DNA from: JACNKJ01 sp964440095
GTDB lineage: Bacteria > Krumholzibacteriota > Krumholzibacteriia > JACNKJ01
Length of the DNA: 62,178 bases
Direction of reading: 5' to 3'
NCBI GenBank assembly: GCA_964440095.1
Contig: CAYTPZ010000008.1
Span: 1 to 62,178, forward strand
Below, piece after piece: positions 51,882 through 60,429 of the stretch (within the stretch, counting starts at the first letter, position 1; the number at the start of each line of letters is the position of its first letter). The notes beneath the pieces are model-generated. The model made no database searches. It saw only the letters and a list, made by a program, of their open reading frames with translations, and was not told the origin of the DNA. Both the position numbers and the translations under genes were made by a program.

Positions 51882-53978
51882 TCAATCTCCGTCGAAGAGA
51901 CGCTTCTGCGCCTCCTCCTTTTTGGGCTCGGGCTTGCCCTCGTCCTTCTTGGGAATGTCTATGCCCGTGGAGCCCGGCTCGCCGGTCTTGCGCGCCTCTT
52001 CCAGCACCTCGTCGATGCGATCGGCGGTGCTCATGGCTTCCTTCTGCACGTGCTTGCGCGCCGCCTCCAGGGCCTCGCGATCGAAGGGGGGCAGTTCGCC
52101 ACCCTCAATTATAGTGAGTACGTCATCGCCCGTGAGCGTCTCGCGTTCCAGTAGCGCCTCAGCCAGCCCGTGAAGAGCCGTCATGTTGTCTTCAAGAATC
52201 TTCCGACAACGTTCTTGGCATACATTCACGATCTTCAAAACCTCGGCATCGATTTTCTGCGCCGTCTCCTCGCTGAAGTTTTTACTTTGCTGGATGCTTC
52301 GGCCCAGGAAAACCGTTTCCACGTTTTCGCCGTAGGCGATGGGTCCCAATTCCTCGCTCATGCCCCACTGGGTAACCATGCGGCGCGCCACGCCCGTGAT
52401 GGTGCGAATATCGCCGGCCGCGCCGTTGGAGATCTTGCCGAAGACCAATTCCTCGGCCATGCGTCCACCCAGGGCCACCACGACTTTCTCGATCAGATAG
52501 TCGCGGTCGTAGAGCTGATCATCGTCCTTGGGTAGGAAATAGGTGACCCCGCCAGTCATGCCGCGGCTGATGATGGTCACCTTGTGCAGCACGTCGCTAT
52601 CCTTGAGCACGACGCCTGCGATGGCGTGTCCCGCTTCATGATAAGCCACGATGCGGCGCTTCTCTTTGCTGGGCACCCGGCTGCGACGCTCGGGTCCGAG
52701 CATGGTTTTGTCTTTGGCGTCGTCGAGATCTTCCATGTAGACCATGTCATGATTCCGCCGCGCCGCCAGCAACGCGCCTTCATTGACGACGTTCGCCAGA
52801 TCCGCGCCGGTCAGACCCGGCGTGCTTCGTGCCAGCACTTCCGCGCTCACTTCCTCGGCCAGCAGAGGAATCTTCCGCAGGTGAACCTTGAGGATACCCT
52901 CGCGTCCCTTCACATCAGGCATGTCCACGACCACTTGCCGGTCGAAGCGTCCCGGACGCAGCAGCGCCGGGTCGAGCACGTCGGGTCGGTTTGTAGCGGC
53001 CAGTAAGATAACGCCCTCGCTGGTGTCGAAGCCGTCCATTTCCACGAGCAACTGATTGAGGGTCTGTTCGCGCTCGTCGTGTCCGCCGCCCAGGCCCGCG
53101 CCGCGATGACGACCCACCGCGTCGAGTTCATCCACGAAAATAATGCAGGGCGCGTTCTTCTTGCCCTGTTCGAATAGATCGCGCACGCGGCTCGCGCCAA
53201 CGCCCACGAACATTTCCACGAAGTCCGAACCGCTCATCTGGAAGAAGGGTACCTTGGCCTCGCCGGCCACGGCCTTGGCGAGCAGAGTCTTGCCCGTTCC
53301 CGGAGGACCCACCAGCAGCACACCGCGGGGAATGCGCGCGCCCATACGCTGGAATTTTTTGGGGTCGCTCAGGAACTCGACCACTTCGCCCAGTTCCACT
53401 TTCGCCTCGTCGGTGCCGGCTACGTCGTCGAAGGTGACGCGCGGTTTGTCGCCGCCCACCAATTTCGCTCGGCTCTTACCGAAGGTGAAGGCCTTGTTGC
53501 TGCCGCCCTGCATCTGCCGGATGAAGAAGAACCAGAGCAGAACGAGCAGCAGAATGGGACCCCAGGCGAAGAGCGCCGTGCCCCAGCTGAATCCCTGCTG
53601 TTCGGTGCGAATCTGAATGGGAGATTCTGGCGTGCTCAGCGCGCGCGTCTGTTCGAGCAGATCGGGCACATTGTAGGGCAGGTCCAAATGGAAGTTCTGC
53701 GCCTCGACGTCGCCGCCGGGGCCTTCCATGCTCACCGGCTCCCGTAGTATTCCGCTGACGCTGTTGCCGTTGAAAACCACTTCCTCCACGTTGCCGCGTT
53801 CAAGCTGGTCCATGAAGCTTGAGTAGTAGATTTCGTATTCGCGCGGCTTGCCATAGGAGATCCACTGGAAAATCACCAGTACGGCGATGATCATGAGGAT
53901 CCAAAAACTCATGGCCCGGGTGGGTTTAGGCATCTGCCCGCCGGGGCGCTTGGGATTCTTGTTGTCGTTTCCGTTCAT
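51882..53978 (-). CDS. ftsH: ATP-dependent zinc metalloprotease FtsH
   Basis: 698 residues. Two membrane segments (about 24-42 and 134-153) flank a periplasmic domain; then Walker A GPPGTGKT (224-231), Walker B FVDELDAVG, the SRH region RPGRFDRQVV, and the zinc site HEAGH (447-451). The charged C-terminal tail is rich in Lys and Glu. FtsH degrades misfolded and short-lived membrane proteins. It lies 23 bases after hpt and one base before folP in the tilS-hpt-ftsH-folP-cdaA run, an order seen in several phyla. Confidence 0.97.
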   Translation of the reverse strand: MNGNDNKNPKRPGGQMPKPTRAMSFWILMIIAVLVIFQWISYGKPREYEIYYSSFMDQLERGNVEEVVFNGNSVSGILREPVSMEGPGGDVEAQNFHLDLPYNVPDLLEQTRALSTPESPIQIRTEQQGFSWGTALFAWGPILLLVLLWFFFIRQMQGGSNKAFTFGKSRAKLVGGDKPRVTFDDVAGTDEAKVELGEVVEFLSDPKKFQRMGARIPRGVLLVGPPGTGKTLLAKAVAGEAKVPFFQMSGSDFVEMFVGVGASRVRDLFEQGKKNAPCIIFVDELDAVGRHRGAGLGGGHDEREQTLNQLLVEMDGFDTSEGVILLAATNRPDVLDPALLRPGRFDRQVVVDMPDVKGREGILKVHLRKIPLLAEEVSAEVLARSTPGLTGADLANVVNEGALLAARRNHDMVYMEDLDDAKDKTMLGPERRSRVPSKEKRRIVAYHEAGHAIAGVVLKDSDVLHKVTIISRGMTGGVTYFLPKDDDQLYDRDYLIEKVVVALGGRMAEELVFGKISNGAAGDIRTITGVARRMVTQWGMSEELGPIAYGENVETVFLGRSIQQSKNFSEETAQKIDAEVLKIVNVCQERCRKILEDNMTALHGLAEALLERETLTGDDVLTIIEGGELPPFDREALEAARKHVQKEAMSTADRIDEVLEEARKTGEPGSTGIDIPKKDEGKPEPKKEEAQKRLFDGD

Positions 53979-54001
53979 TCTCTTCCTTTGGGAAGGATTG
54001 C

Positions 54002-54562
54002 TCAGATCTGGTTGGGATCGAGCACGGCGAGGAAGGGCAGGTTGCGGTAAAGCTGATTGTAATCGAGGCCGTAACCCACCACGAATTCGTCAGGGATGGT
54101 AAAGCCCACACGCTCCACCTTTACGTCGACGGTGCGAGCTTCGGCCTTGTCCAGCAAGCTCACCACTTCCAGGCTGGCCGGTTTGCGCGTTTTCAGATTG
54201 CGGCGCATGTACTCGAGGGTCAAGCCCGAGTCCACGATGTCTTCCACGAGGATCACGTGCCGGTCTTCAATATTCTGGTGCAGATCTTCCAGGATACGCA
54301 CTGTGCCGGTGGACTCCGTGCCCTCGTAACTCTTCACCACCATGAAATCCAGTTCGTGTGGAACGGGCATGGCGCGAGTGAGATCGGCGAGAAAGATGAA
54401 AGAACCCTTGAGGATGCTCACCAAAAGGGGGCGCTTGTTTTCGTAGTCCCGGCCGAGCTCCTTGCCCAGTTCCAGAACACGGCTGCGAATCTGTTCTTCT
54501 GTCAGCAGAATCCGGGCAATTTTGTAGCCGGAGTGGGTCATCGGGCTCACCGCCGCTTTCAT
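54002..54562 (-). CDS. hpt: Hypoxanthine phosphoribosyltransferase
   Basis: 186 residues. The PRPP-binding loop is VILVEDIVDSGLTL; SILKGSFIF is the early loop; LDYNQLYRNLPFLAVL is the typical end. It salvages hypoxanthine and guanine with PRPP. tilS-hpt-ftsH is a classic conserved gene order. The start at 54562 gives a short extra N-terminus (KAAVSPMTHSGYK) before the usual beginning near ILLTEEQI. Confidence 0.95.
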   Translation of the reverse strand: MKAAVSPMTHSGYKIARILLTEEQIRSRVLELGKELGRDYENKRPLLVSILKGSFIFLADLTRAMPVPHELDFMVVKSYEGTESTGTVRILEDLHQNIEDRHVILVEDIVDSGLTLEYMRRNLKTRKPASLEVVSLLDKAEARTVDVKVERVGFTIPDEFVVGYGLDYNQLYRNLPFLAVLDPNQI

Positions 54563-54603
54563 GCAAACCTCACGATAATGAAGTATTAAGAGATAGGGCT
54601 ATA

Positions 54604-56010
54604 TTAGGAGGAAGCTCTATCCAGGTCCAGGGTTAGGCAAAATTTTGTTTCAGGGCCCACCGGCGCGCCTTCTCCTCGGGCGAGCCCCAGCACCCAAAGC
54701 AGCGTGTCTTTGCTGTCCAACAGCACAATCAGGTTCTGCCGCCAGTGCCGCGGCACTTTCCGGTCGATGAGCAGGTCTGAAAGACTCTTGCCGCCCCCGG
54801 CGCCCATGGGCCGGATGCGCATGCCCGGCTTGGGGTTGTCCAGACGCAGGGGTCTCTGGAGTGCATTTAGGTCGAAGATGGCCTTGGCCGCGCTCTTGGG
54901 CGGCTGTTGATTCTGACCCAACTCGCGAATGCGAAGGGTCCACGCGCCGATAGTCATATCGCCCCAGTCGGGTAAGATATTTCCTCCCGGTTCGAAGCGG
55001 TGAAGCGGGATCTCTTCGGCCTCGGGCAAGGCGAGGCCCTGGGGCCCGAGATAGACGTGAAGACTAGTGAAAAGGGCCGCCATCTCATCGCCTAGCTCCA
55101 GAGTTTTTCCGGTGGCGGCGGCCTTGTTCAGCTCGATAATGCGCGCCACGCTGAGATCGCTGGCCACACCCTTATGCATGAGAGCCCCGGCGATGGCCCA
55201 GCGGGCCAGTGTGGCTGGCCGGGTCATGAGGGCTTCGCGGTTCAGGCGCAGAAACTCTCCAAAATGCTCGGGCTCGAGCCCCCGGTCGAGAATTTCACCG
55301 TCCAGAAAATCCGTGAGATCGCGTGCCTGAGTGCCCAGCCGCGCCGCGCCGGGCACGGGATCCATCTCGAATGTCTCGCGCAGGTAGGGCAGAAGCTCAT
55401 GGCGGATGCGATTGCGCCGGAAAGCGCGATCCTCGTTGCTGGGATCTTCCAGCCAGCTTAACTCGCGGCTCTTCAGATACTCGCGCAGATCAAATCTTGT
55501 GAACTCCAGAAGGGGGCGGATGAGCCTGAGATCGCTGTCCTCGTACAGTGGCCTGGCCGGGGCGATGCCGCGCAGGCCGCGCAGGCCGGTGCCGCGCAGT
55601 AACCAGAGCCAAAGGGTCTCGGCCTGATCGTCGGCGGTGTGGCCGGTGAGAATGATCTTAGCGCCAACCCCATGGGCAATGCGCCCCAAGGCGCGATAGC
55701 GTAGTTCCCGTGCCCGTGCCTCAAGGTTGCCGGGCTCCTCCTCCAGGCTCTCGGGCAGTGCGATGGCCCGGCTGATGAGCCTGACTCCTCTCGCCTTGGC
55801 CCAAGTCTCCAGGTGTTCCCGTTCGCCGGATTCCTCCCGAAGGCCGTGGTCGGTGTGGGCCACCACAAGTTTGAAGCCGTCGATTTCTGCGGCACCTGCG
55901 GCCAATTCGGCAAGGGCCATGGAGTCGGATCCGCCGGAACAGGCGGCCAGGATGGCGCCGTCTTCCCGACCGCGGAGGATTTTCAGCTTGTTTCGAAAGG
56001 CTTGCAGCAT
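54604..56010 (-). CDS. tilS: tRNA(Ile)-lysidine synthetase
   Basis: 468 residues. The N-type ATP pyrophosphatase motif SGGSDS is at 25-30; the substrate domain follows, with the C-terminal RPMGAGGKSLSDLLIDRKVP segment of full-length TilS. It converts C34 of CAU-anticodon tRNA to lysidine so that it reads AUA as Ile. A CAU-anticodon tRNA lies at the far end of this window; whether it is the TilS substrate is not known. It begins the operon; no strong promoter was identified upstream. Confidence 0.94.
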   Translation of the reverse strand: MLQAFRNKLKILRGREDGAILAACSGGSDSMALAELAAGAAEIDGFKLVVAHTDHGLREESGEREHLETWAKARGVRLISRAIALPESLEEEPGNLEARARELRYRALGRIAHGVGAKIILTGHTADDQAETLWLWLLRGTGLRGLRGIAPARPLYEDSDLRLIRPLLEFTRFDLREYLKSRELSWLEDPSNEDRAFRRNRIRHELLPYLRETFEMDPVPGAARLGTQARDLTDFLDGEILDRGLEPEHFGEFLRLNREALMTRPATLARWAIAGALMHKGVASDLSVARIIELNKAAATGKTLELGDEMAALFTSLHVYLGPQGLALPEAEEIPLHRFEPGGNILPDWGDMTIGAWTLRIRELGQNQQPPKSAAKAIFDLNALQRPLRLDNPKPGMRIRPMGAGGGKSLSDLLIDRKVPRHWRQNLIVLLDSKDTLLWVLGLARGEGAPVGPETKFCLTLDLDRASS

Positions 56011-56132
56011 GTTTCCATAGTATGGTTCCTGTGCCGCAGACTCAAGGGAGGGTTAAAGATAGCTTGTGTCGCCCCCGTTCTCTGCTCGGCTGAGCTTCGC
56101 CGCCCTCCCGTTCCCACGATATCAGCAGTGGA

Positions 56133-56154
56133 AATACGGTAAAAATGCCGTATT
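56133..56154. promoter_or_regulatory. Small hairpin/inverted repeat in AT-rich region
   Basis: AATACGG, eight bases, CCGTATT. Located in the AT-rich stretch 56120-56300 between tilS and the broken HNH gene. No T-run adjacent, so a binding site is possible. Confidence 0.35.
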
Positions 56155-56260
56155 GATTATGTAATTAACTCTCTCGCTGCGCTACACTGTTGTCGCACTA
56201 TCTCTTGTTGTTTAATTCCAAAATCTGAGTTAATGGATTGAATATATTCAGTTTATGCTA

Positions 56261-56288
56261 TTGACTTGACCCTATTAATAACTATAGT
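56261..56288 (+). promoter_or_regulatory. Promoter of the broken HNH gene
   Basis: TTGACT (56261-56266), 16 bases, TATAGT (56283-56288). A GGAGG follows shortly before the ATG at 56329. The promoter looks intact although the gene is not. Confidence 0.6.
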
Positions 56289-56328
56289 ACAAGCACTTCC
56301 TCCCGCGACCTCCACCCGGAGGTGCGAC

Positions 56329-56693
56329 ATGCACAAAGCTCCCGATCTTCACCGCAGATTGTTGTCGGCGTTCTATCAGTTTTAAAAACTCGCCAAGCCT
56401 GAAGCTTGAGCCGGAGCAACTGGCCTAGCTGGAGGCATTGGAGGAAGCTCTCCGTAAGCAGGGCCTGAGTGGCTCCAGGGAAGAAATACTGCTACAAAGG
56501 CTCTCTCTGGCCGCTAGCGGTCAGCGCTTAGCGGCTGGCGAAGATTGGCCCCGTGTCCAGCTTTCTGGAAGTTCATCACAAAAAGCCGAGAAGTAATGGC
56601 GGCGACAACCAGGCTGGCAATCTCAATACCCTATGTTCGGGCTGTCACACTCTCGCTCATAGCCGTCGTGAGGTAATGAATTCTTCCCCTTGA
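56329..56693 (+). pseudogene. Degraded HNH endonuclease-type gene
   Basis: Three reading frames carry pieces. From ATG 56329 the frame gives MHKAPDLHRRLLSAF and stops at 56385. A second frame (56402 on) reads KLEPEQLA, an in-frame TAG at 56426, then LEALEEALRKQGLSGSREEI. A third frame (56571-56693) reads VHHKKPRSNGGDNQAGNLN then TLCSGCHTLAHS, an HNH motif (HH...N...H with paired Cys). The breaks are a stop and at least two frameshifts, one near a degenerate heptamer repeat (56514-56541). It is too fragmented to make an enzyme. Origin as a mobile or selfish HNH gene is inference. Confidence 0.72.
56514..56541. repeat. Degenerate heptamer repeat in the broken HNH gene
   Basis: CTAGCGG TCAGCGC TTAGCGG CTGGCGA, four units of period seven. 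The last equals the exact heptamer found at 30290-30303 and, inverted, at 25047-25074. Confidence 0.5.
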
Positions 56694-56724
56694 ACCTCGG
56701 GCTCCGTCGGGCCATGATCGGGGC

Positions 56725-57264
56725 ATGAAGATCTATACCAAGACCGGCGACCAGGGTGAGACCGGGCTCATCGGCGGCGATCGCGTGGCCAAGGATCACG
56801 CGCGCATCGAAGCCTACGGCACGGTGGATGAATTGGGTGCGCTCCTGGGTGCCGCGCGAAGCGCGGGCGCGACCACCGAATTGGGCGCCCAGCTGGAGGC
56901 CATCCAAAACGAACTTTTTGTCATCGGCTCTCAACTTGCTTCGCCCAAGGAAAACGACAAGCTGCCGGCCCTCGGCGAAGGCAGTATCCGACAGTTGGAA
57001 ACCTGGATCGACGAGGCCGAGGAAAAACTGCCTGCCTTGAAGCAGTTCATCCTTCCGGGCGGCGGCCCCGCGGGCTCGATGCTGCACTTGGCCCGAACGG
57101 TTTGCCGGCGGGCCGAGCGGCGGGTGCATTCTTTAGCGCGCGAAACGAACCTCCCCGGGGAGATCCCTGTATTCCTCAATCGACTCTCCGACTATCTCTT
57201 CACCGCGGCGCGCCTCGCCAACCAGAATGACGGTGTGGGGGATGAACCCTGGAAGCCCGAATAG
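56725..57264 (+). CDS. Cob(I)alamin adenosyltransferase, PduO-type
   Basis: 179 residues, a four-helix bundle. The N-terminus MKIYTKTGDQGETGLIGG with VDELGALLG binds ATP; RRAERRVHSL near the end is also conserved. It makes adenosylcobalamin from cob(I)alamin and ATP. Salvage or use of B12 is implied; no other B12 gene is near. It lies just after the broken HNH gene and 22 bases before lpoB. Confidence 0.93.
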   Translation: MKIYTKTGDQGETGLIGGDRVAKDHARIEAYGTVDELGALLGAARSAGATTELGAQLEAIQNELFVIGSQLASPKENDKLPALGEGSIRQLETWIDEAEEKLPALKQFILPGGGPAGSMLHLARTVCRRAERRVHSLARETNLPGEIPVFLNRLSDYLFTAARLANQNDGVGDEPWKPE

Positions 57265-57286
57265 GGCTTACTATTAAGGAGCAAGC

Positions 57287-57883
57287 ATGAAGCGCATTCT
57301 CACGGTAGGGCTTTTGATCATGGCCGTTCTCATCGCCGGTTGCGGCAAAAAGACCACCGTCACCCGCTTGGAAAGCGACACCGACATAGACCTGTCCGGC
57401 CACTGGAACGATGTGGACAGTCGGTTGCTAGCCGAGAAGATAGTGGTGGATTGCATGGCCCACCCCTGGATCGGCAATCACGTGCGCGAAGACGGAGCGC
57501 CGCCCGTGGTCATCGTGGGTGCAATTCGCAATAAGACCAGCGAGCACATCGCCACTGACATCTTCATCAAAGACCTGGAGCGCGCATTCGTGAGCGGCGG
57601 GCAGGTTGACGTGGTGGCAAGCATGGACGAGCGCGAGCAGCTTCGCGACGAGCGTATCGACCAGAAGGTCCACGCCTCGCCCGCAACCATCAAGGAGTTC
57701 GGTCGCGAGTTGGGCGCCGACTACATGCTCATCGGTGTGATCAACGAGCAGGGCGATGAAGAGGGCGGCAATCGTGTCATCTTCTTCCAGGCCGACTTGG
57801 AGCTGGTGGATATTGAAAGTAACCGCAAGGTGTGGATCGGTAGCAGCGAGCACAAAAAGCTGCGCGAACAGAGCCGCTTCTAA
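57287..57883 (+). CDS. lpoB: LpoB-type penicillin-binding-protein activator lipoprotein
   Basis: 198 residues. Lipobox LIAGCGK. The mature part has SGHWNDVDSRLLAEKIV, VIVGAIRNKTSEHIATDIF and ADYMLIGVINEQ, characteristic of LpoB. In enterobacteria this outer-membrane lipoprotein reaches through the periplasm to stimulate PBP1b. The next gene, a COG3014-type lipoprotein, starts with TTG at the base after the stop codon, and this pair is found together in other bacteria, so a shared envelope role is likely. Confidence 0.85.
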   Translation: MKRILTVGLLIMAVLIAGCGKKTTVTRLESDTDIDLSGHWNDVDSRLLAEKIVVDCMAHPWIGNHVREDGAPPVVIVGAIRNKTSEHIATDIFIKDLERAFVSGGQVDVVASMDEREQLRDERIDQKVHASPATIKEFGRELGADYMLIGVINEQGDEEGGNRVIFFQADLELVDIESNRKVWIGSSEHKKLREQSRF

Positions 57884-59200
57884 TTGAAACGCCTCCTATC
57901 TTTCCTGCTCCTGCTATGGCTAACGCTGTGGCTTACGGGTTGCTCGCAAAACGCAGCCCGTGATGCCCGTGTGCGCGAAGCCCTGGATAATGCCGATCCG
58001 GCTTCCGCACTGGCCGCCTTCGATGAAGAGGAATGCGCCTCCGTCGACTGCTTGCTGCAGCGCGGTCATATGGCCTATCTGGCCGGCGACTATCGCTGGG
58101 CCCAGCGCAACTTGGCGGCGGCCGAGTGGCTCATCCAGGAACACTGGACTTTGAATCTGGGCCTCGAGGCCGCGAGTTTGGCCGTCAATGACGGTGTGCG
58201 CGACTACGGTGGGGAGCAGTTTGAAAAAGTCTGGGTGAATTTCGTGCGTGCGCTGGGCTATCTGGCCGCGGGCGAACCCTGGGAGGCAGCGGTAGAGGGA
58301 CGTGCCATCACGCGCAAACTCACCGCGTTGTCCGATCAATGCGACGACCTGAGCGGGTATCACAACGATCCCTTCCTGCAGTATTTCGCGGGGCTTCTTG
58401 CCGAGGCCGAAGGCGAGGTCAATCGCGCCTGGATCAACTATCGCGCAGCGGAAAGGCTCTATTCCGCTGGCGAGGTCTATGGCGCAGAAGCACCGGCCAG
58501 CTTGGGTGCCGATCTCATCCGTGCGGCCGAGGCCCTTTCATTCAATGAAGATGCCGAGCAGCTTCGCAATCGCTATCCCGGTGCCCAGGCTCCAGGGCCC
58601 GGCGAAGGTGAGCTGGTCATTCTCGTTAGCGAAGGCCTTATTCCGCAGAAGTATTCGGAGAATATTGCCTTTCCCATTTTCGAAGACGACGATGATGACG
58701 AAGACGGCCTGGATGCCTTGCATGTGGCCACCTACTCTTATGATAACTGGCATGCGCCGGGTCCCGTCGTGGATTACTTCGTGAACATCGCCCTTCCCGC
58801 CATTGCCGAAGGAACTCGTGCACCCATTTTAGATTGGAGCGCCGGCGCTTGGCGTGGCGATTTGGACATTGCCGCTGATCTGGGCCATCTCTCCCGGCGC
58901 AATTTGCAAGAGAGATATGCTACGGTGGTCATTCGCACTTTGGCCCGCGGGCTCATCAAGTACTGGGCCGCCGAGAAGGCCGAGGAAAAGAAGGGCGAGA
59001 TCGCGGGACTTCTCGTGAACTTGTTGGGCGTGGCCACTGAATGGGCCGACACGCGGGGATGGGTCAGTCTTCCCGAGCGCATCCACATGGCGCGCGTAAC
59101 GCTCCCCGTGGGCAGACAGCAATTGCGCGTGGGCCCGGCGTCGGGAGAAGTTGAAATTCGGCCCGGCGAACTGGGCTTCCTGCACCTTCGACTCTACTAG
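57884..59200 (+). CDS. COG3014-family lipoprotein
   Basis: 438 residues with lipobox WLTGCSQN. The first 200 residues look like helical TPR-like repeats (AYLAGDYRWAQRNLAAAEWL); the second half contains the COG3014 segment GEGELVILVSEGLIPQK and a late ARVTLPVGRQQLRVG. The function of COG3014 is unknown; its usual neighbour is LpoB, as here. TTG start directly after the lpoB stop; no separate promoter. Confidence 0.75.
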   Translation: MKRLLSFLLLLWLTLWLTGCSQNAARDARVREALDNADPASALAAFDEEECASVDCLLQRGHMAYLAGDYRWAQRNLAAAEWLIQEHWTLNLGLEAASLAVNDGVRDYGGEQFEKVWVNFVRALGYLAAGEPWEAAVEGRAITRKLTALSDQCDDLSGYHNDPFLQYFAGLLAEAEGEVNRAWINYRAAERLYSAGEVYGAEAPASLGADLIRAAEALSFNEDAEQLRNRYPGAQAPGPGEGELVILVSEGLIPQKYSENIAFPIFEDDDDDEDGLDALHVATYSYDNWHAPGPVVDYFVNIALPAIAEGTRAPILDWSAGAWRGDLDIAADLGHLSRRNLQERYATVVIRTLARGLIKYWAAEKAEEKKGEIAGLLVNLLGVATEWADTRGWVSLPERIHMARVTLPVGRQQLRVGPASGEVEIRPGELGFLHLRLY

Positions 59201-59207
59201 GAGAATC

Positions 59208-60032
59208 ATGAAAGGCTTTTTCGAAGACGGAACCTTCGATGGCATGAGCGCCGTGGTCACCGGTGGCGGCACCGGTCTGGGTTTGGAAATCTCACGATTG
59301 CTGGCGGCACTTGGCGCCAAGGTCGCCATTGTCAGCCGCAGTGCCGATAACCACAAGGTATTCCTGAACGAGGCCGAACAAAAAGGTTGGGCCGCCGCAT
59401 CCCATGTGATGGACGTGCGCGAACCGGCCGCCGTGGGCGAGGTCTTCGGCAAAGTCGCGGAGGAATTCGGCGGGCTGGATATTCTCATCAACAACGCCGC
59501 GGGGAACTTCGTGCGCCCTGCCATGGACCTGCCGCCCAAGGGTTGGCGCGCGGTTATCGACATTGCGCTGTCGGGCGTCTTCTTCTGCTCGCAGGCCGCC
59601 GGCCGCATCATGGCCGAGCAGGAAGGGGGCGGCGTGATCGTGAACATCATCGCGCCCTATGCCTGGACGGGTGCGCCGGGAGTTGTGCATTCGGTGACGG
59701 CCAAGGCGGGTGTACTCGCCATGACGAAAACTTTGGCAGCCGAGTGGGCGCGCAAGAAGATTCGCGTGAACGCGATTGCGCCGGGTGCCTTCGAGAGCGA
59801 AGGAGCGGGTCAGCGGCTTTGGCCCACCCAGGAAATCTACGAAGCCATTCGCAATGAAATTCCCGCCAAGCGATTCGCCGATCCCGCGGAAATCGCCCGT
59901 TCGGTGATCTACGCCGCAAGTCCGCAGGCCGAGTATATGACGGGCGCAATCATCACCGTGGATGGCGGCATGTGTTTGGGCAAGGGTCTGGCCGGGGAAA
60001 TGGAGCCAGGCGCCGTGAAGCGAAAACGCTGA
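59208..60032 (+). CDS. Short-chain dehydrogenase, 2,4-dienoyl-CoA reductase-like
   Basis: 274 residues from the ATG at 59208, preceded by AGGAG. NADP-binding TGGGTGLGLEI, NNAAGNF and VNAIAPGAF are present. In place of the YxxxK pair it has HSVTAKAG, the pattern of DECR-type enoyl/dienoyl-CoA reductases, which lack the usual Tyr. It probably reduces unsaturated acyl-CoA in fatty-acid metabolism. The TGA shares a base with the apaG ATG. Confidence 0.85.
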   Translation: MKGFFEDGTFDGMSAVVTGGGTGLGLEISRLLAALGAKVAIVSRSADNHKVFLNEAEQKGWAAASHVMDVREPAAVGEVFGKVAEEFGGLDILINNAAGNFVRPAMDLPPKGWRAVIDIALSGVFFCSQAAGRIMAEQEGGGVIVNIIAPYAWTGAPGVVHSVTAKAGVLAMTKTLAAEWARKKIRVNAIAPGAFESEGAGQRLWPTQEIYEAIRNEIPAKRFADPAEIARSVIYAASPQAEYMTGAIITVDGGMCLGKGLAGEMEPGAVKRKR

Positions 60033-60421
60033 TGGCAGCTGTCAAAGCCGTCACGCGCGGACTCAGTGTGGAGGTTGAAAGCTTCTATGTGGCCGAGAAT
60101 TCTTCACCCGCCGAGGATCAATACTTCTTTGCCTATCACGTAACCCTCGTGAACGAAGGCGATGCCCCCGTACAACTGGTGAGCCGGCGCTGGGTGATCA
60201 CCGACGCCGACGGTAACGAAGAAGTCGTGGAGGGCGAGGGTGTGGTGGGTGAGCAACCCATGCTCGCGCCCGGCGAAGGATTCCAATACACCAGTTTTTG
60301 CCCGCTAAGCACGCCGGCGGGAACCATGTCGGGTCACTACCGCATGATCGATTCCAAGGGCCGCGAATTCGACGCAGAAATTCCCATCTTCAGCTTGAGT
60401 GTTCCCGGAAGTATGAACTAG
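60032..60421 (+). CDS. apaG: ApaG-domain protein
   Basis: 129 residues from the ATG that overlaps the SDR stop (TGATG). The whole protein is one ApaG/DUF525 beta-sandwich: ENSSPAEDQYFFAYHVTLVN, RRWVITDADG, VVGEQPMLAPGEGFQYTSFC, MSGHYRM. ApaG binds divalent metal or pyrophosphate-like ligands; its role in bacteria is unclear, with reported effects on cobalt and magnesium efflux. Nothing in the context narrows it further. Confidence 0.9.
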   Translation: MAAVKAVTRGLSVEVESFYVAENSSPAEDQYFFAYHVTLVNEGDAPVQLVSRRWVITDADGNEEVVEGEGVVGEQPMLAPGEGFQYTSFCPLSTPAGTMSGHYRMIDSKGREFDAEIPIFSLSVPGSMN

Positions 60422-60429
60422 GAGAAGCT

